Source: Dyadobacter luteus (GTDB taxonomy: Bacteria; Bacteroidota; Bacteroidia; Cytophagales; Spirosomataceae). Taken from it: 64,000 nucleotides of DNA. Below, one piece after another: positions 34,819 to 43,688 of this stretch (position 1 is the stretch's first letter; each line of letters opens with the position of its first letter). The position numbers and the translations under genes are program-made. Below the pieces are notes generated by a model. The model saw only the letters and a list, made by a program, of their open reading frames with translations, searched no databases and was not told the DNA's origin. The stretch lies in assembly GCF_003383615.1 (NCBI RefSeq), contig NZ_QNUL01000027.1, positions 25,361-89,360 of the forward strand, read 5' to 3'.

Positions 34819-37334
34819 TGAATAGCGAATATAATTTCAAATACTGTATATATCTTTTCCTGTTTCTTCTGGGATTGTCGTCCTGTGCCCGAAAGCAGCA
34901 AACACAGCTAAACGGTTACTATCTGGGTAATTCATACATCAAAGGTAATCGCGCCATCAGTAATACAGAGCTTGATGCCCTCATTCCTCAGAAGCCAAAC
35001 CGACGTTTACTCGGCCTGCCCGTGTTTCCTTATGTAGGGCTTTATCGTTTTGGTCAGCTCTTCTATGTAAAAGAAGAAAAACAGCGAAAAGTAATAGAGG
35101 TAACGCAAAATTACCAGAAAGAATCACGTTTGCACCAGGAGAATCCGGCTAAACTGGAAAAAATCCAGCGCAGATACGGCAAAAAGCTGGAGCGGGCGCA
35201 AACAAGAGTGGATAAGGGAAACTTCTGGATGCGCGTTTTGGGAGAAGAACCCGTTTATTATATCCATGGTGAAGTAGAGAAAAATGCAGAGAAGATGCAG
35301 AAATATCTTTACAACAATGGCTTCTTTCAGTCAACAGTGACATTTGCGCCGGATACCATTTTCAACCGGATCAAAGTAACGTACCATATTGCCGAGAACC
35401 GCCCCACTATGATACGGAATGTGGAGTATCATATCACAAATGCATTTGCGGACAGTCTTCTTACCGCTAATCATAAAGATGCTGCACTGCTTTCCGGAAA
35501 GCGATATGACGGGGATGCTTTTGAAGAAGAGCGCGTACGGATCGAAACTTTATTTCGCAACGAGGGCTATATGGGCTTTTCCAGACAGAATGTAACGTAC
35601 CTGGTTAACGACACCCTCACTAATTCCCAGACTGACAGTGCGTTCAAACAGGTTGATGTGGATGTAAAAGTGGACATGGAAACTTCAGGAGACAAGCGGC
35701 TCGACCGGTATACCTTTTCATCAGTCAATTTTGAAGTCTCTCCGCCAACGGGTTTGCCTGATTCGCTGTTCAGAAAAACTGCATCTACTTTCAGAGAGAT
35801 TAATTACTCTTTCTCAGATAAAAAGTTCTCTACCAGTATTCTTGATAGCAAAATTCAGATCAGGCCTGGTGACTTTTACAGTCAGCAGAAAGAAAGAGAC
35901 ACGCAACGCCTGTTGTCGCTCACAGATCAGTTTCGCTTTATCAACTATGGCTATAAACTTGACTCAACCGGAAAAGGTATACAGGCGACTTACAAAGCTA
36001 TTCCACTGGACAAATATCAGTTTTCCACAGACCTTGGGTTGAATGTGATCCAATTGCAGGGAGCTCCCGGACCATTTGCCAACTTTTCTTACAAAATCAG
36101 AAACGTATTCAACGGGCTGGAAAACTTTGAAGCCAACCTTCGGGGTGGTATCGAGCTCGTACCGGGCTTTCTGAGCGACAATGATATCTACAGAAGTGAA
36201 GAAATCGGGCTTAACACTTCAATTCTGTTTCCGAAACTACTTATACCCGGCAACTACTTCGGACGAAAAGTGGCAGCTTACAATCCACGTACACAGGTTG
36301 GTGTCGGTTTCAATTTTGTAAACAGGCCGGAGTATTCGAGGACCAATTTCAAAACGGCAGTGACGTATTCGTGGCAGCCTAACAACTTCACACTGTACAA
36401 CCTATCGCTGGTCGATCTTAACATACTTAATACATCCAGACTAAGCCCGGGATTCAGTAATTTGCTGGATACACTACAGGCGCAGGGGAATAATCTGAGA
36501 TATAGCTTCCTGAAAGCCTTCGTTTCTGACGTGAATTTTACCTATGTTTTCAATAATAATCCCATTGCAGGTCCTCAGAAAAATGCCCGCTATTTCAGGT
36601 TTTCTTTCGAGTCCGGTGGAACATCTCAAAACCTTTTCCCAGGGCAGAAGAAGCTGATTAATAACATTTTTAAGGATAACGACGGGAACCTGCAGTTCTA
36701 TAAATATATTCGCTGGAATGTCGATTTCCGACGTTACTGGCCTGTAGGACGTCAGTCGGCTTTTGTAGCCAGAGTCAACAGCGGAGCCGTGCATAGCTAT
36801 GGAGACAACAAAGTACCGCCGTATGAAAAATATTTCTTTGCCGGTGGATCCAATAGTGTGAGAGCATGGCTTCCCCGCCGTTTAGGGCCCGGTTCTGCCC
36901 CACCGCAGCTAACCACATCTAACCTGTTGATTGAAGCGCCCGGGCAGTTTTTGCTTGAAGGAAACCTGGAATGGAGAGGACACCTGGCTGATTTTTTTGG
37001 AGCGATCAACTACGCCTTCTTTATTGATGCCGGAAATGTATGGAGTTTCAGTAGCCCCAATGAAAGACAAAATATAAAAGCTGAAACTTTTCTGAAAGAC
37101 ATCGCTGTGGGATCCGGCTTCGGTATAAGGTACGATCTGTCATTCTTTGTGCTACGTTTCGACTTCGGTATTAAAGTATATGATCCTGCTATTGTGACTG
37201 TCCAGGGAAGTGATGATGATACCATCACCAGAAGACGAGGTTTTGTGCTGGACGATTTTGATATCAGAAAACCTTTCCGCCGTTCTCAACCCAATTTTTT
37301 GAATATCAATCTGGGAGTTGGTTATCCTTTCTGA
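34818..37334 (+). CDS. tamL: TamL-type BamA/TamA family outer-membrane lipoprotein
   Basis: An Omp85-superfamily protein of 838 residues with a lipoprotein signal (FLFLLGLSSC, Cys23), a combination found in TamL of Bacteroidota, which works with TamB in outer-membrane assembly. Seen: N-terminal POTRA-like regions with IRNVEYHIT and a long linker, then a 16-strand barrel with FFAGGSNSVRAWLPRRLGPGS (the VRGF-equivalent lid motif) and a final FLNINLGVGYPF with the terminal Phe typical of beta-barrels. No ATG precedes the signal peptide, so TTG at 34818 is the only usable start. The gene starts head-to-head with trmH. Confidence 0.85.
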   Translation: MNSEYNFKYCIYLFLFLLGLSSCARKQQTQLNGYYLGNSYIKGNRAISNTELDALIPQKPNRRLLGLPVFPYVGLYRFGQLFYVKEEKQRKVIEVTQNYQKESRLHQENPAKLEKIQRRYGKKLERAQTRVDKGNFWMRVLGEEPVYYIHGEVEKNAEKMQKYLYNNGFFQSTVTFAPDTIFNRIKVTYHIAENRPTMIRNVEYHITNAFADSLLTANHKDAALLSGKRYDGDAFEEERVRIETLFRNEGYMGFSRQNVTYLVNDTLTNSQTDSAFKQVDVDVKVDMETSGDKRLDRYTFSSVNFEVSPPTGLPDSLFRKTASTFREINYSFSDKKFSTSILDSKIQIRPGDFYSQQKERDTQRLLSLTDQFRFINYGYKLDSTGKGIQATYKAIPLDKYQFSTDLGLNVIQLQGAPGPFANFSYKIRNVFNGLENFEANLRGGIELVPGFLSDNDIYRSEEIGLNTSILFPKLLIPGNYFGRKVAAYNPRTQVGVGFNFVNRPEYSRTNFKTAVTYSWQPNNFTLYNLSLVDLNILNTSRLSPGFSNLLDTLQAQGNNLRYSFLKAFVSDVNFTYVFNNNPIAGPQKNARYFRFSFESGGTSQNLFPGQKKLINNIFKDNDGNLQFYKYIRWNVDFRRYWPVGRQSAFVARVNSGAVHSYGDNKVPPYEKYFFAGGSNSVRAWLPRRLGPGSAPPQLTTSNLLIEAPGQFLLEGNLEWRGHLADFFGAINYAFFIDAGNVWSFSSPNERQNIKAETFLKDIAVGSGFGIRYDLSFFVLRFDFGIKVYDPAIVTVQGSDDDTITRRRGFVLDDFDIRKPFRRSQPNFLNINLGVGYPF

Positions 37335-37423
37335 TTTCATTGATCCCGGCTTTGTTCCTTTCATAAAAATGAAGAACCACACCTGCCGGACGTATAATAA
37401 CTTTATCGGGTGACTTATGACAG

Positions 37424-37456
37424 TTTGTCAGTTTTCGCCAATTTATTTTACCTTTG
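37424..37456 (+). promoter_or_regulatory. Promoter of miaB
   Basis: TTTG (37424-37427), 21 bases, then TACCTTTG (37449-37456). Good match to the Bacteroidota -33/-7 pattern, ending 36 bases before the ATG. Confidence 0.65.
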
Positions 37457-37492
37457 TAGTTCTTAGGAAACTACCAAGAATACCTTTGTCAG

Positions 37493-38965
37493 ATGGAGAA
37501 CAGAATTGCAGCGAGTTTAAAAATATTAACAGAATCGGATAAAGAGGCCTGTGAAATTGTGAAGGTTTCCGAAAACGAGCCCGCATTCGGGAAGAAAACC
37601 CTTTTTATAGAAAGTTATGGTTGCCAGATGAATTTCGCTGACAGCGAGATTGTCGCTTCCGTAATGCGCAATGCCGGCTTTGCCACTACATCCGATGCAG
37701 AAAACGCTGATCTCGTTTTCCTGAATACCTGCGCCATCCGGGATAACGCGGAGCAGCGTGTAAGAACAAGACTAAAGCAACTGAACGTATATAAAAGAAA
37801 AAGACCTGGTATGCTGATCGGCGTATTGGGTTGTATGGCGGAACGACTGAAATCCAAACTTCTTGAAGAGGAGAAAATGGTGGATATCGTTACGGGTCCG
37901 GATGCTTACCGCGACCTTCCCCGCCTGGTGGAAGAAGCTGAAACAGGACAAAAAGGCGTAAATGTTTTTCTTTCGAGGGAGGAAACGTATGCTGATATTT
38001 CACCGGTAAGGTTGAACTCCAATGGTATTACTGCGCTGATCTCCATCATGCGTGGTTGTGACAATATGTGCAGCTTCTGCGTGGTACCCTACACCCGTGG
38101 ACGGGAACGAAGCAGGGATCCTTATTCTATTGTAAAGGAAGCGCGCGAGTTGTTTGATATGGGGTATAAAGAAGTTACCCTGCTCGGACAAAATGTAGAT
38201 AGCTACAAGTGGGACAGTGCCAAAGTGAAAGGCGAAGAATCTTCCGGACAAGTTCTGGTCAACTTTGCAAGTTTGCTCGAAATGGTAGCATTGATCAGCC
38301 CCGAACTTCGTGTACGCTTCAGCACTTCACATCCAAAGGATATCACAGATCAGGTGTTGTATACGATGAAAAAGTATGACAACATCTGTAAATATATTCA
38401 CCTTCCCGCTCAGCACGGAAACAGCCGGATGTTATCCGTAATGAACCGTACCTATGACAGGGAATGGTATCTGGAAAGAGTGGATAGCATACGCAGAATA
38501 CTAGGTGAAGAATGCGGCATTTCTCATGACATGATCGCAGGATTTTGCACCGAAACAGAAGAAGAACATCTTGACTCCCTTTCTTTGCTTGAACATGTCC
38601 GTTTTGATTTCGGATTTATGTTCTCGTATTCGGAGCGCCCGGGAACACCTGCAGCCAAGAAATTCGCTGACGACATTCCGGCTGATGTGAAGCAGCGCAG
38701 ACTTTCTGAAATCATAGCAATCCAGCAACGTATATCTGCCGAGCGCAATCAGAAATTGATTGGAACGGTGCAAAGGGTACTTGCTGAAGGGTTTTCAAAA
38801 CGCTCAGATGATGATTTGTCGGGACGCAGTGATCAGAATAAAGTAGTCATCTTCCCGAAAGAGAATTTCAAAAAAGGTGATTATGTCAATGTAATCATCA
38901 CAGACACGACATCGGCAACGCTTAGAGGGAAAGCTATCGTTGAGGAATATGCAGTCTTATCCTGA
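37493..38965 (+). CDS. miaB: tRNA-2-methylthio-N6-dimethylallyladenosine synthase MiaB
   Basis: Radical-SAM methylthiotransferase that adds the 2-methylthio group to i6A37 of tRNAs. Three domains are seen: the UPF0004 domain with Cys ligands (SYGCQMNFADSEI, LNTCAIRDNAEQRV, VLGCMAER), the radical-SAM CxxxCxxC in RGCDNMCSFCVVPYTRGRE (Cys189, 193, 196), and a C-terminal TRAM domain (from about 430). At 490 residues it is full length. It heads a run of genes reading rightward through the sigma-54 activator, lptE, a TPR gene and secG. Confidence 0.96.
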   Translation: MENRIAASLKILTESDKEACEIVKVSENEPAFGKKTLFIESYGCQMNFADSEIVASVMRNAGFATTSDAENADLVFLNTCAIRDNAEQRVRTRLKQLNVYKRKRPGMLIGVLGCMAERLKSKLLEEEKMVDIVTGPDAYRDLPRLVEEAETGQKGVNVFLSREETYADISPVRLNSNGITALISIMRGCDNMCSFCVVPYTRGRERSRDPYSIVKEARELFDMGYKEVTLLGQNVDSYKWDSAKVKGEESSGQVLVNFASLLEMVALISPELRVRFSTSHPKDITDQVLYTMKKYDNICKYIHLPAQHGNSRMLSVMNRTYDREWYLERVDSIRRILGEECGISHDMIAGFCTETEEEHLDSLSLLEHVRFDFGFMFSYSERPGTPAAKKFADDIPADVKQRRLSEIIAIQQRISAERNQKLIGTVQRVLAEGFSKRSDDDLSGRSDQNKVVIFPKENFKKGDYVNVIITDTTSATLRGKAIVEEYAVLS

Positions 38966-39035
38966 CTATAGATGTCTCTTAGGTTTTTAATTATTGATAG
39001 CTAATCGCTATCAGCTAAAGACTAATCGCTATTTA
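38966..39035. repeat. TAGCTAATCGCTAT word repeat before the sigma-54 activator
   Basis: GATAGC-TAATC-GCTATC (38996-39012) is a perfect palindromic hairpin, and CTAATCGCTAT occurs again at 39021-39031. It fills the short gap between miaB and the activator gene, where a hairpin could reduce read-through. Confidence 0.6.
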
Positions 39036-40328
39036 ATGAATTCATCAGAAATACAATCTGTAAAGAATAGATTCAGCATCATTGGCTCCTCTCCTTCCCT
39101 GAACCACGCGATCAACGTGGCGATTCAGGTGGCGGCTACGGATCTTACCGTACTGATTACAGGCGAAAGCGGGAGTGGTAAAGAATCATTTTCTAAAATT
39201 ATACACAGTATCAGCTCTCGTAAACACGGAGCTTTTATAGCCATCAACTGCGGTGCAATACCCGAGGGCACTATAGACTCCGAACTTTTCGGGCACGAAA
39301 AAGGTGCTTTCACAGGTGCCCTGGATTCAAGAAAGGGTTATTTCGAGACCACAAACGGGGGAACCATTTTTCTGGATGAAGTGGGTGAAATGCCACTCGG
39401 AACACAGGCGCGCTTGTTACGTGTACTTGAAAACGGTGAATATATCCGCGTGGGCTCATCAAAGGTGATGAAAACAAACGTACGTGTTGTAGCTGCTACC
39501 AATGTCAACTTACTGGAAGCGGTTAACAATGGAAAATTCAGAGAGGATTTATATTATCGTCTGAATACTGTCCCTATTTACGTACCTCCCTTACGTGACA
39601 GAGGCGAGGATGTACTGCTTCTTTTCAGAAAGTTCACCAACGATTTTTCTGAGAGATACAGAACGAAAGCCGTACGCCTTGATGCTGAAGCCAGGGATTT
39701 GCTGATGGAATATCCATTTCCGGGTAATATTCGTCAGCTTAAAAATATTGCTGAACAAATCACGATTCTTGAAACGGATAAAGAATTACCCATCAGTGCT
39801 GTGGCGCTGAATGGTTATCTGAACCCCGTACAGCCGTCAAGCCGGAAAGCGCTTGTCCCCATCCGGAATTCGGAGGAATCAGCGAACTCTTTCTCGGAAC
39901 GGGAGCTATTGTACAAAGTTCTGTTCGATATGCGCCGGGATGTAACCGAGCTCAAAAAACTGGTGAGAGGGGTACTCGAAAATGAAAAATATGGTGGTGA
40001 AATTCTGAAAGACCATCAGGAATTATTCAGTTCGCTCAATACGCCTGAACCTGTCATATCCCAACCGGCACTGGAACCTGCACGCTTGCTCACTCAGCAT
40101 CCAAGACAGGTTGACCTGGATCGTTATTCAGACGAAAGAAGTGAAATTGAAGACGTGATTCACGTAACAGCCGAGGAAGAGTCTTTGTCATTGGAAGACA
40201 AAGAAAAAGAAATGATCATCAAGGCGCTCAGAAAGAATAATAACAAGAGGAAATATGCCGCCAGTGCATTAGGAATATCTGAACGTACGTTATACCGCAA
40301 GATTAAACAATACGATATCGAAGAATAA
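39036..40328 (+). CDS. Sigma-54-dependent transcriptional activator lacking an input domain
   Basis: AAA+ activator of 430 residues that would remodel RNA polymerase bound by RpoN. Seen: Walker A GESGSGKE (43-50), the sigma-54 contact loop GAFTGA (90-95), Walker B GTIFLDEVGEMPLG (about 108-121), LYYRLNTVPI with the sensor Arg, and a C-terminal Fis-type helix-turn-helix (KRKYAASALGISERTLYRKIKQY). Between 290 and 395 lies a low-similarity linker. No receiver, GAF or PAS domain precedes the AAA+ domain, as in PspF, so activity must be controlled by a partner or by abundance. Frame is open from 38994, but the ATG at 39036 is the natural start. A sigma-54-type promoter lies before groES, 3.3 kb downstream. 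Confidence 0.93.
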   Translation: MNSSEIQSVKNRFSIIGSSPSLNHAINVAIQVAATDLTVLITGESGSGKESFSKIIHSISSRKHGAFIAINCGAIPEGTIDSELFGHEKGAFTGALDSRKGYFETTNGGTIFLDEVGEMPLGTQARLLRVLENGEYIRVGSSKVMKTNVRVVAATNVNLLEAVNNGKFREDLYYRLNTVPIYVPPLRDRGEDVLLLFRKFTNDFSERYRTKAVRLDAEARDLLMEYPFPGNIRQLKNIAEQITILETDKELPISAVALNGYLNPVQPSSRKALVPIRNSEESANSFSERELLYKVLFDMRRDVTELKKLVRGVLENEKYGGEILKDHQELFSSLNTPEPVISQPALEPARLLTQHPRQVDLDRYSDERSEIEDVIHVTAEEESLSLEDKEKEMIIKALRKNNNKRKYAASALGISERTLYRKIKQYDIEE

Positions 40329-40331
40329 AAA

Positions 40332-40898
40332 ATGAATACTGATTTGTTCAAAATAGTTTTTAACAGAATGAAAGGCAGTTTTTCTTCATTAGCCATGAAG
40401 ATGACGCTCTTACTTTTCATTCTTAACGCTACATTCCTTTTATCCGGCTGCGGCATTTATTCTTTTAGCGGAACCAACCTTTCCCCTGATCTGAAAACGT
40501 TTTCGGTAGCTAACTTTACCATGGGAACTGCCGGTGGCCCAGCCAACCTGCCACAACGACTGACGGAGCAATTGAAAGAATATTTTCAAAAAAATACCAG
40601 CCTTACAATTCTCCCAAGTGGTGGAGATCTGGTACTGGAAGGTTCTATCACAGGCTATGATGTAACACCTGCCGCAACGACAGCAAGTGATCAGGCAGGA
40701 CTTAACCGCCTGAATGTTACAGTTCAGGTGCGGTTTACGAATGCAAAGGACGAAACTAAAAACTTCGATCAGTCTTTCACTTATTTTGCCGACTTTCCTC
40801 AGGCACAAACACTTGACCAGAACGAAGCAAGACTATTGCCCACTATTCAGGAAAACTTAATACAACAGATATTCAATAAATCGGCTGCCGACTGGTAG
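40332..40898 (+). CDS. lptE: LptE family LPS-assembly lipoprotein
   Basis: Outer-membrane lipoprotein that with LptD inserts lipopolysaccharide into the outer leaflet. Bacteroidota-type LptE: lipobox LLSGCGIYSFSGTNL, with Cys40 from the ATG at 40332 (Cys19 if started at 40395, which gives a more usual signal length). Seen downstream: FSVANFTMG, LPQRLTEQLKEYFQKNTSL, and DLVLEGSITGYDVTPAATTA, all in the expected LptE places. The gene starts three bases after the activator stop, so it is in the same transcript. Confidence 0.88.
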   Translation: MNTDLFKIVFNRMKGSFSSLAMKMTLLLFILNATFLLSGCGIYSFSGTNLSPDLKTFSVANFTMGTAGGPANLPQRLTEQLKEYFQKNTSLTILPSGGDLVLEGSITGYDVTPAATTASDQAGLNRLNVTVQVRFTNAKDETKNFDQSFTYFADFPQAQTLDQNEARLLPTIQENLIQQIFNKSAADW

Positions 40899-40955
40899 TA
40901 GATTTCGAATTTCACTACTTTCATCTTTTAGTATAATTTAAAGCCATCGCGGTAT

Positions 40956-41612
40956 ATGACAATTGTTGATAAAAACACATTTAATCACCTGGTAAAAAAT
41001 CCAAATAAGCTGGGGACGGATGTGATTCCGCAACTTGAAGCCACGATAAAGGCATTTCCCTATTGCCAGATCAATTATTCCCTGCTGGCAAAAGCATCAA
41101 GTTTTTCAGGGCCTGACGAGCTTGAAAAAACCAAACCGCTTGCTGCAGCTTATGCGCTAAGTCGCATAGCGTTACAAAATTTGGTTGAAAGCCAGGATCG
41201 ATATGATGATTCGGTTAACATTGAAGAAATTGTTGCCAGCACCGAGCTTCTCATACCGGAAGTAGCTGTAGATGTTTTAGGAAAACTAAGCCAGGAAGAA
41301 GTACCGGATTTATTGGCGCAAAGATCTGAGGAACAGAAGAGACAGCAACAGATTATCCAGGGTTTCATGAAGAAAAACCCCCGAATTATTCGTCAGGAGA
41401 GCAATGTTGAGCCTGTATCTCTTGATCTGTCGGGAAGGGTTGCACAGTCTGGAACAGGGATGATTGAAACAGAAGCATTTGCAAAAATTCTGCTTCGCCA
41501 GGGTAAAACAGACAAAGCAATTGATGTCTATCAAAAATTGATTTTGAGAAATCCGGAAAAAAGGAATTACTTTGCGAAAAAATTAAGTGAACTTTATCAT
41601 TCAGAAGCTTAG
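40956..41612 (+). CDS. Conserved TPR-containing protein of the lptE-secG region
   Basis: Soluble protein of 218 residues, no signal. The N-terminal part (VIPQLEATIKAFPYCQINYSLLAKAS) resembles a conserved region found in Bacteroidota proteins next to secG. The C-terminus has one clear TPR (TEAFAKILLRQGKTDKAIDVYQKLILRNPEKRNYFAKKL, about 168-206). The central stretch (RSEEQKRQQQIIQGFMKKNP) is charged and helical. Function unknown. Its position between lptE and secG suggests a link to envelope biogenesis, which is inference. Confidence 0.8.
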   Translation: MTIVDKNTFNHLVKNPNKLGTDVIPQLEATIKAFPYCQINYSLLAKASSFSGPDELEKTKPLAAAYALSRIALQNLVESQDRYDDSVNIEEIVASTELLIPEVAVDVLGKLSQEEVPDLLAQRSEEQKRQQQIIQGFMKKNPRIIRQESNVEPVSLDLSGRVAQSGTGMIETEAFAKILLRQGKTDKAIDVYQKLILRNPEKRNYFAKKLSELYHSEA

Positions 41613-41672
41613 CTCTGTTTGTTTTAAATTGATTATTTACGCATTCATTCATTCTATATTATTTTTTAAGGC

Positions 41673-42056
41673 ATGTACTTGGGTTTAATTATTTTGGTTG
41701 CGATCATCGCAGTTTTGTTAATTCTGGTAGTTTTGGTTCAGAACTCCAAAGGTGGTGGATTATCCAGTGAGTTCAGCGGAGCAGGAACAACACAAATGTT
41801 CGGAGTTAAGAAGACTACTGATTTACTTGAACAAATTACATGGGGACTTGCCAGCGCGGTTATCCTGATCTCACTTGCTTCTTACATTATTGTTGGTGGC
41901 AATACAGAAGGAGGCGGCATCAGAAGTGTAAACATCGAAAAAGCGCAAAATACTGTAGTTCCTGGTGGTAACATCGCTCCTGCTCCTGCGGCGGGTGGTG
42001 AAGCGGCTCCTGCAACAGCAACACCTGAAGCAGCTCCAGCTGACACTACAAAATAA
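41673..42056 (+). CDS. secG: Preprotein translocase subunit SecG
   Basis: Small inner-membrane subunit of SecYEG that helps the SecA cycle. Seen: first membrane segment YLGLIILVAIIAVLLILVVLVQ (2-23), the conserved NSKGGGLSSEFSGAGTTQMFGVKKTTDLLEQ loop, second segment ITWGLASAVILISLASYIIVG (about 54-74). The 50-residue tail rich in Ala, Pro and Gly is longer than in E. coli SecG, but common in Bacteroidota. Confidence 0.95.
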   Translation: MYLGLIILVAIIAVLLILVVLVQNSKGGGLSSEFSGAGTTQMFGVKKTTDLLEQITWGLASAVILISLASYIIVGGNTEGGGIRSVNIEKAQNTVVPGGNIAPAPAAGGEAAPATATPEAAPADTTK

Positions 42057-42074
42057 AAAATCTTTTAAGGCTTT

Positions 42075-42120
42075 AAACAGCTAATTTTGACAACTTCATG
42101 TCAGGATTAGCTGTTTTTTT
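42075..42120 (+). terminator. Terminator after secG
   Basis: AAACAGCTAAT and ATTAGCTGTTT pair perfectly and are followed by T residues; an inner stem TGACA/TGTCA stacks inside. Ends the miaB-secG run. Confidence 0.9.
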
Positions 42121-42141
42121 ATTCCATAATTTTAACTGATT

Positions 42142-42723
42142 ATGAAAAGTATTACTGTATTCTGTGGTTCCAGCTTCGGAACCGAAAACATTTACCAGGC
42201 TCAGGCAACGCAACTTGGCAAAACACTCGCCAGGCGGAAAATTGAACTCATTTATGGCGGAGCCAATGTGGGATTGATGGGTGCAGTAGCGGATGGAGCT
42301 TTAAGCGAAGGCGGAGCTGTAAAAGGTGTATTACCTCATTTTCTCCAAACCAAGGAAATAGCCCATACCGGGCTGACTGAACTTATTCTGGTGGAAAGCA
42401 TGCACGAGCGCAAAACCAAAATGAATGAAATAAGTGAGGGTGTTATCGCTTTGCCGGGTGGCTTCGGAACCCTGGAAGAACTCTTCGAAATGCTCACCTG
42501 GGGACAACTCGGATTACACAGGAAACCGATAGGAATTCTGAATATAGATGGTTTTTATGATTCGCTCAGCGCTTTGCTGGAAGTGATGGTAAATAAAGGT
42601 TTTTTGAAGCAGATCAATAAAGAGATGCTGCTCATCAGCGATGATGTAGAACAACTCATCACAATGATGGAAAACTATACTGCTCCGGAAGTAGGAAAAT
42701 GGATTAGTAAAAAGACTGCGTGA
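42142..42723 (+). CDS. LOG family protein (cytokinin riboside 5'-monophosphate phosphoribohydrolase type)
   Basis: Rossmann-fold protein of 193 residues. Seen: TVFCGSSFG at the start (phosphate loop), YGGANVGLMGAVADGAL, MHERKTKMNEIS, and the family signature LPGGFGTLEELFEMLTWGQLG. LOG enzymes release free cytokinin bases or hydrolyse nucleotide monophosphates; in bacteria the role is often nucleotide house-cleaning. Convergent with the next gene, sharing a terminator. Confidence 0.9.
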   Translation: MKSITVFCGSSFGTENIYQAQATQLGKTLARRKIELIYGGANVGLMGAVADGALSEGGAVKGVLPHFLQTKEIAHTGLTELILVESMHERKTKMNEISEGVIALPGGFGTLEELFEMLTWGQLGLHRKPIGILNIDGFYDSLSALLEVMVNKGFLKQINKEMLLISDDVEQLITMMENYTAPEVGKWISKKTA

Positions 42724-42736
42724 TTTTTTTCAATCC

Positions 42737-42778
42737 CATTCTCAGGCAGCCATGAGCTGTTTGAGAATGAGTTTTTTT
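42737..42778. terminator. Bidirectional terminator between LOG gene and the 235-aa unknown
   Basis: CATTCTCA (42737-42744) and TGAGAATG (42762-42769) form a stem with T-runs on both sides. It includes the stop codon of the minus-strand gene. Confidence 0.85.
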
Positions 42779-43449
42779 GCAACCGGCAAAAGTGTTTCTT
42801 CCATCGGGTACGCATACTTCGACTCCACCATGTAAGTTGCAGGATTAGGAAGCGATTGATTACTCCTCATAAGGTTGACTTTGATCTGCGATACAGTGTT
42901 TGCATACCCAAGCCTGACAGCATCTATAAAAACAGTTTTCAGATATCTTTCCCGCTGCTCATTGTAAAGCGCAAGCTGATATTGAAAGATACTGATACAA
43001 TTCTCAGTAGTGTGGGACAGAAACAGATAACCCTCTTCCTTCCTCAGCGGAACGATCCCGACAGGTGATATACTGATATTTTCTCCTATTGCCGACAGAA
43101 TTTCCTGACCGTCCGAGTTTTTCTGTGCCAGATTCGGAATTGCAAAATCAAGAATACTGTCTAATTCTTCAGGATAAGTATTATCAGTCACGGCATCCTC
43201 GTAGACAAAACGTAAGGATTTCAGGTCAACACCTTTCAGATTTTTCGGGAAAGCACTCTTAAGCATTTCCTTACTTTCTCTGATTTTGACACAGGTATCG
43301 AAATGGAGCTGTAATTCCGTCAGATGCGGATAAAGTTTATTGGCATAAAACTGCCCTTCTATATGTTTGAGGTATGCCAGAAGCACATACTTCTTGTATT
43401 CAAAATCAATAATACCTTTTGTGAGCCAGTCCGATTCCAGTTTTGTCAT
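42742..43449 (-). CDS. Unrecognised 235-residue protein
   Basis: I do not recognise this protein. It has no signal peptide, membrane segment or known motif. The N-terminus MTKLESDWLTKGIIDFEYKKYVLLAYLKHIEGQFYANKLYPHLTELQLHFD is helical, and the middle contains short hydrophobic beta-like stretches (GYLFLSHTTENCISIFQYQL). Codon use is like that of its neighbours, and both ends are well defined (terminator at the 3' end), so it is a real gene. It lies between the LOG gene and groES, transcribed away from groES, so their promoters share a gap of about 240 bases. Confidence 0.75.
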   Translation of the reverse strand: MTKLESDWLTKGIIDFEYKKYVLLAYLKHIEGQFYANKLYPHLTELQLHFDTCVKIRESKEMLKSAFPKNLKGVDLKSLRFVYEDAVTDNTYPEELDSILDFAIPNLAQKNSDGQEILSAIGENISISPVGIVPLRKEEGYLFLSHTTENCISIFQYQLALYNEQRERYLKTVFIDAVRLGYANTVSQIKVNLMRSNQSLPNPATYMVESKYAYPMEETLLPVAKKLILKQLMAA

Positions 43450-43609
43450 GATGGTCGACTTTTAGATACGGACAGAAATTAATCAATTGTCGGAGTAAAA
43501 TCAAATCTTTGTAATCTTTGACATAGTACCCACCTGAATAGTTATAACAAAACACGGCAACATACAAATTTGTCACAACTGTGCTGAAAAAATGTCAGCA
43601 TTGGCGGAC

Positions 43610-43625
43610 TGGCACAGATTGTGCT
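43610..43625 (+). promoter_or_regulatory. Candidate sigma-54 (-24/-12) promoter upstream of groES
   Basis: TGGCACAGATTGTGCT has the invariant GG-N10-GC spacing and the full TGGCAC -24 element; the -12 element reads GTGCT where TTGCW is expected (one mismatch). Start of transcription would fall near 43636, about 50 bases before the groES ATG. The same bases also form an inverted repeat GCACA-gat-TGTGC. Two copies of TGTCA (43571, 43594) upstream are possible activator sites. The call depends on the organism having RpoN, which the activator gene at 39036 implies. Confidence 0.6.
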
Positions 43626-43688
43626 AAGTAAGCAGGAGTCATTCAAATTACTGACAAATCAAAAAAAATAAATAAACGTTTAATATCT

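Noticed and set aside
37481..37488. Second TACCTTTG box directly before the miaB ATG
   Set aside because: Too close to the start codon and no TTTG at the right distance. The box at 37449 has a good partner.
43580..43640. CIRCE (HrcA) operator upstream of groES
   Set aside because: GTGCTAA half-site is present, but the TTAGCACTC-N9-GAGTGCTAA arrangement is not. The -24/-12 reading explains the same bases better.
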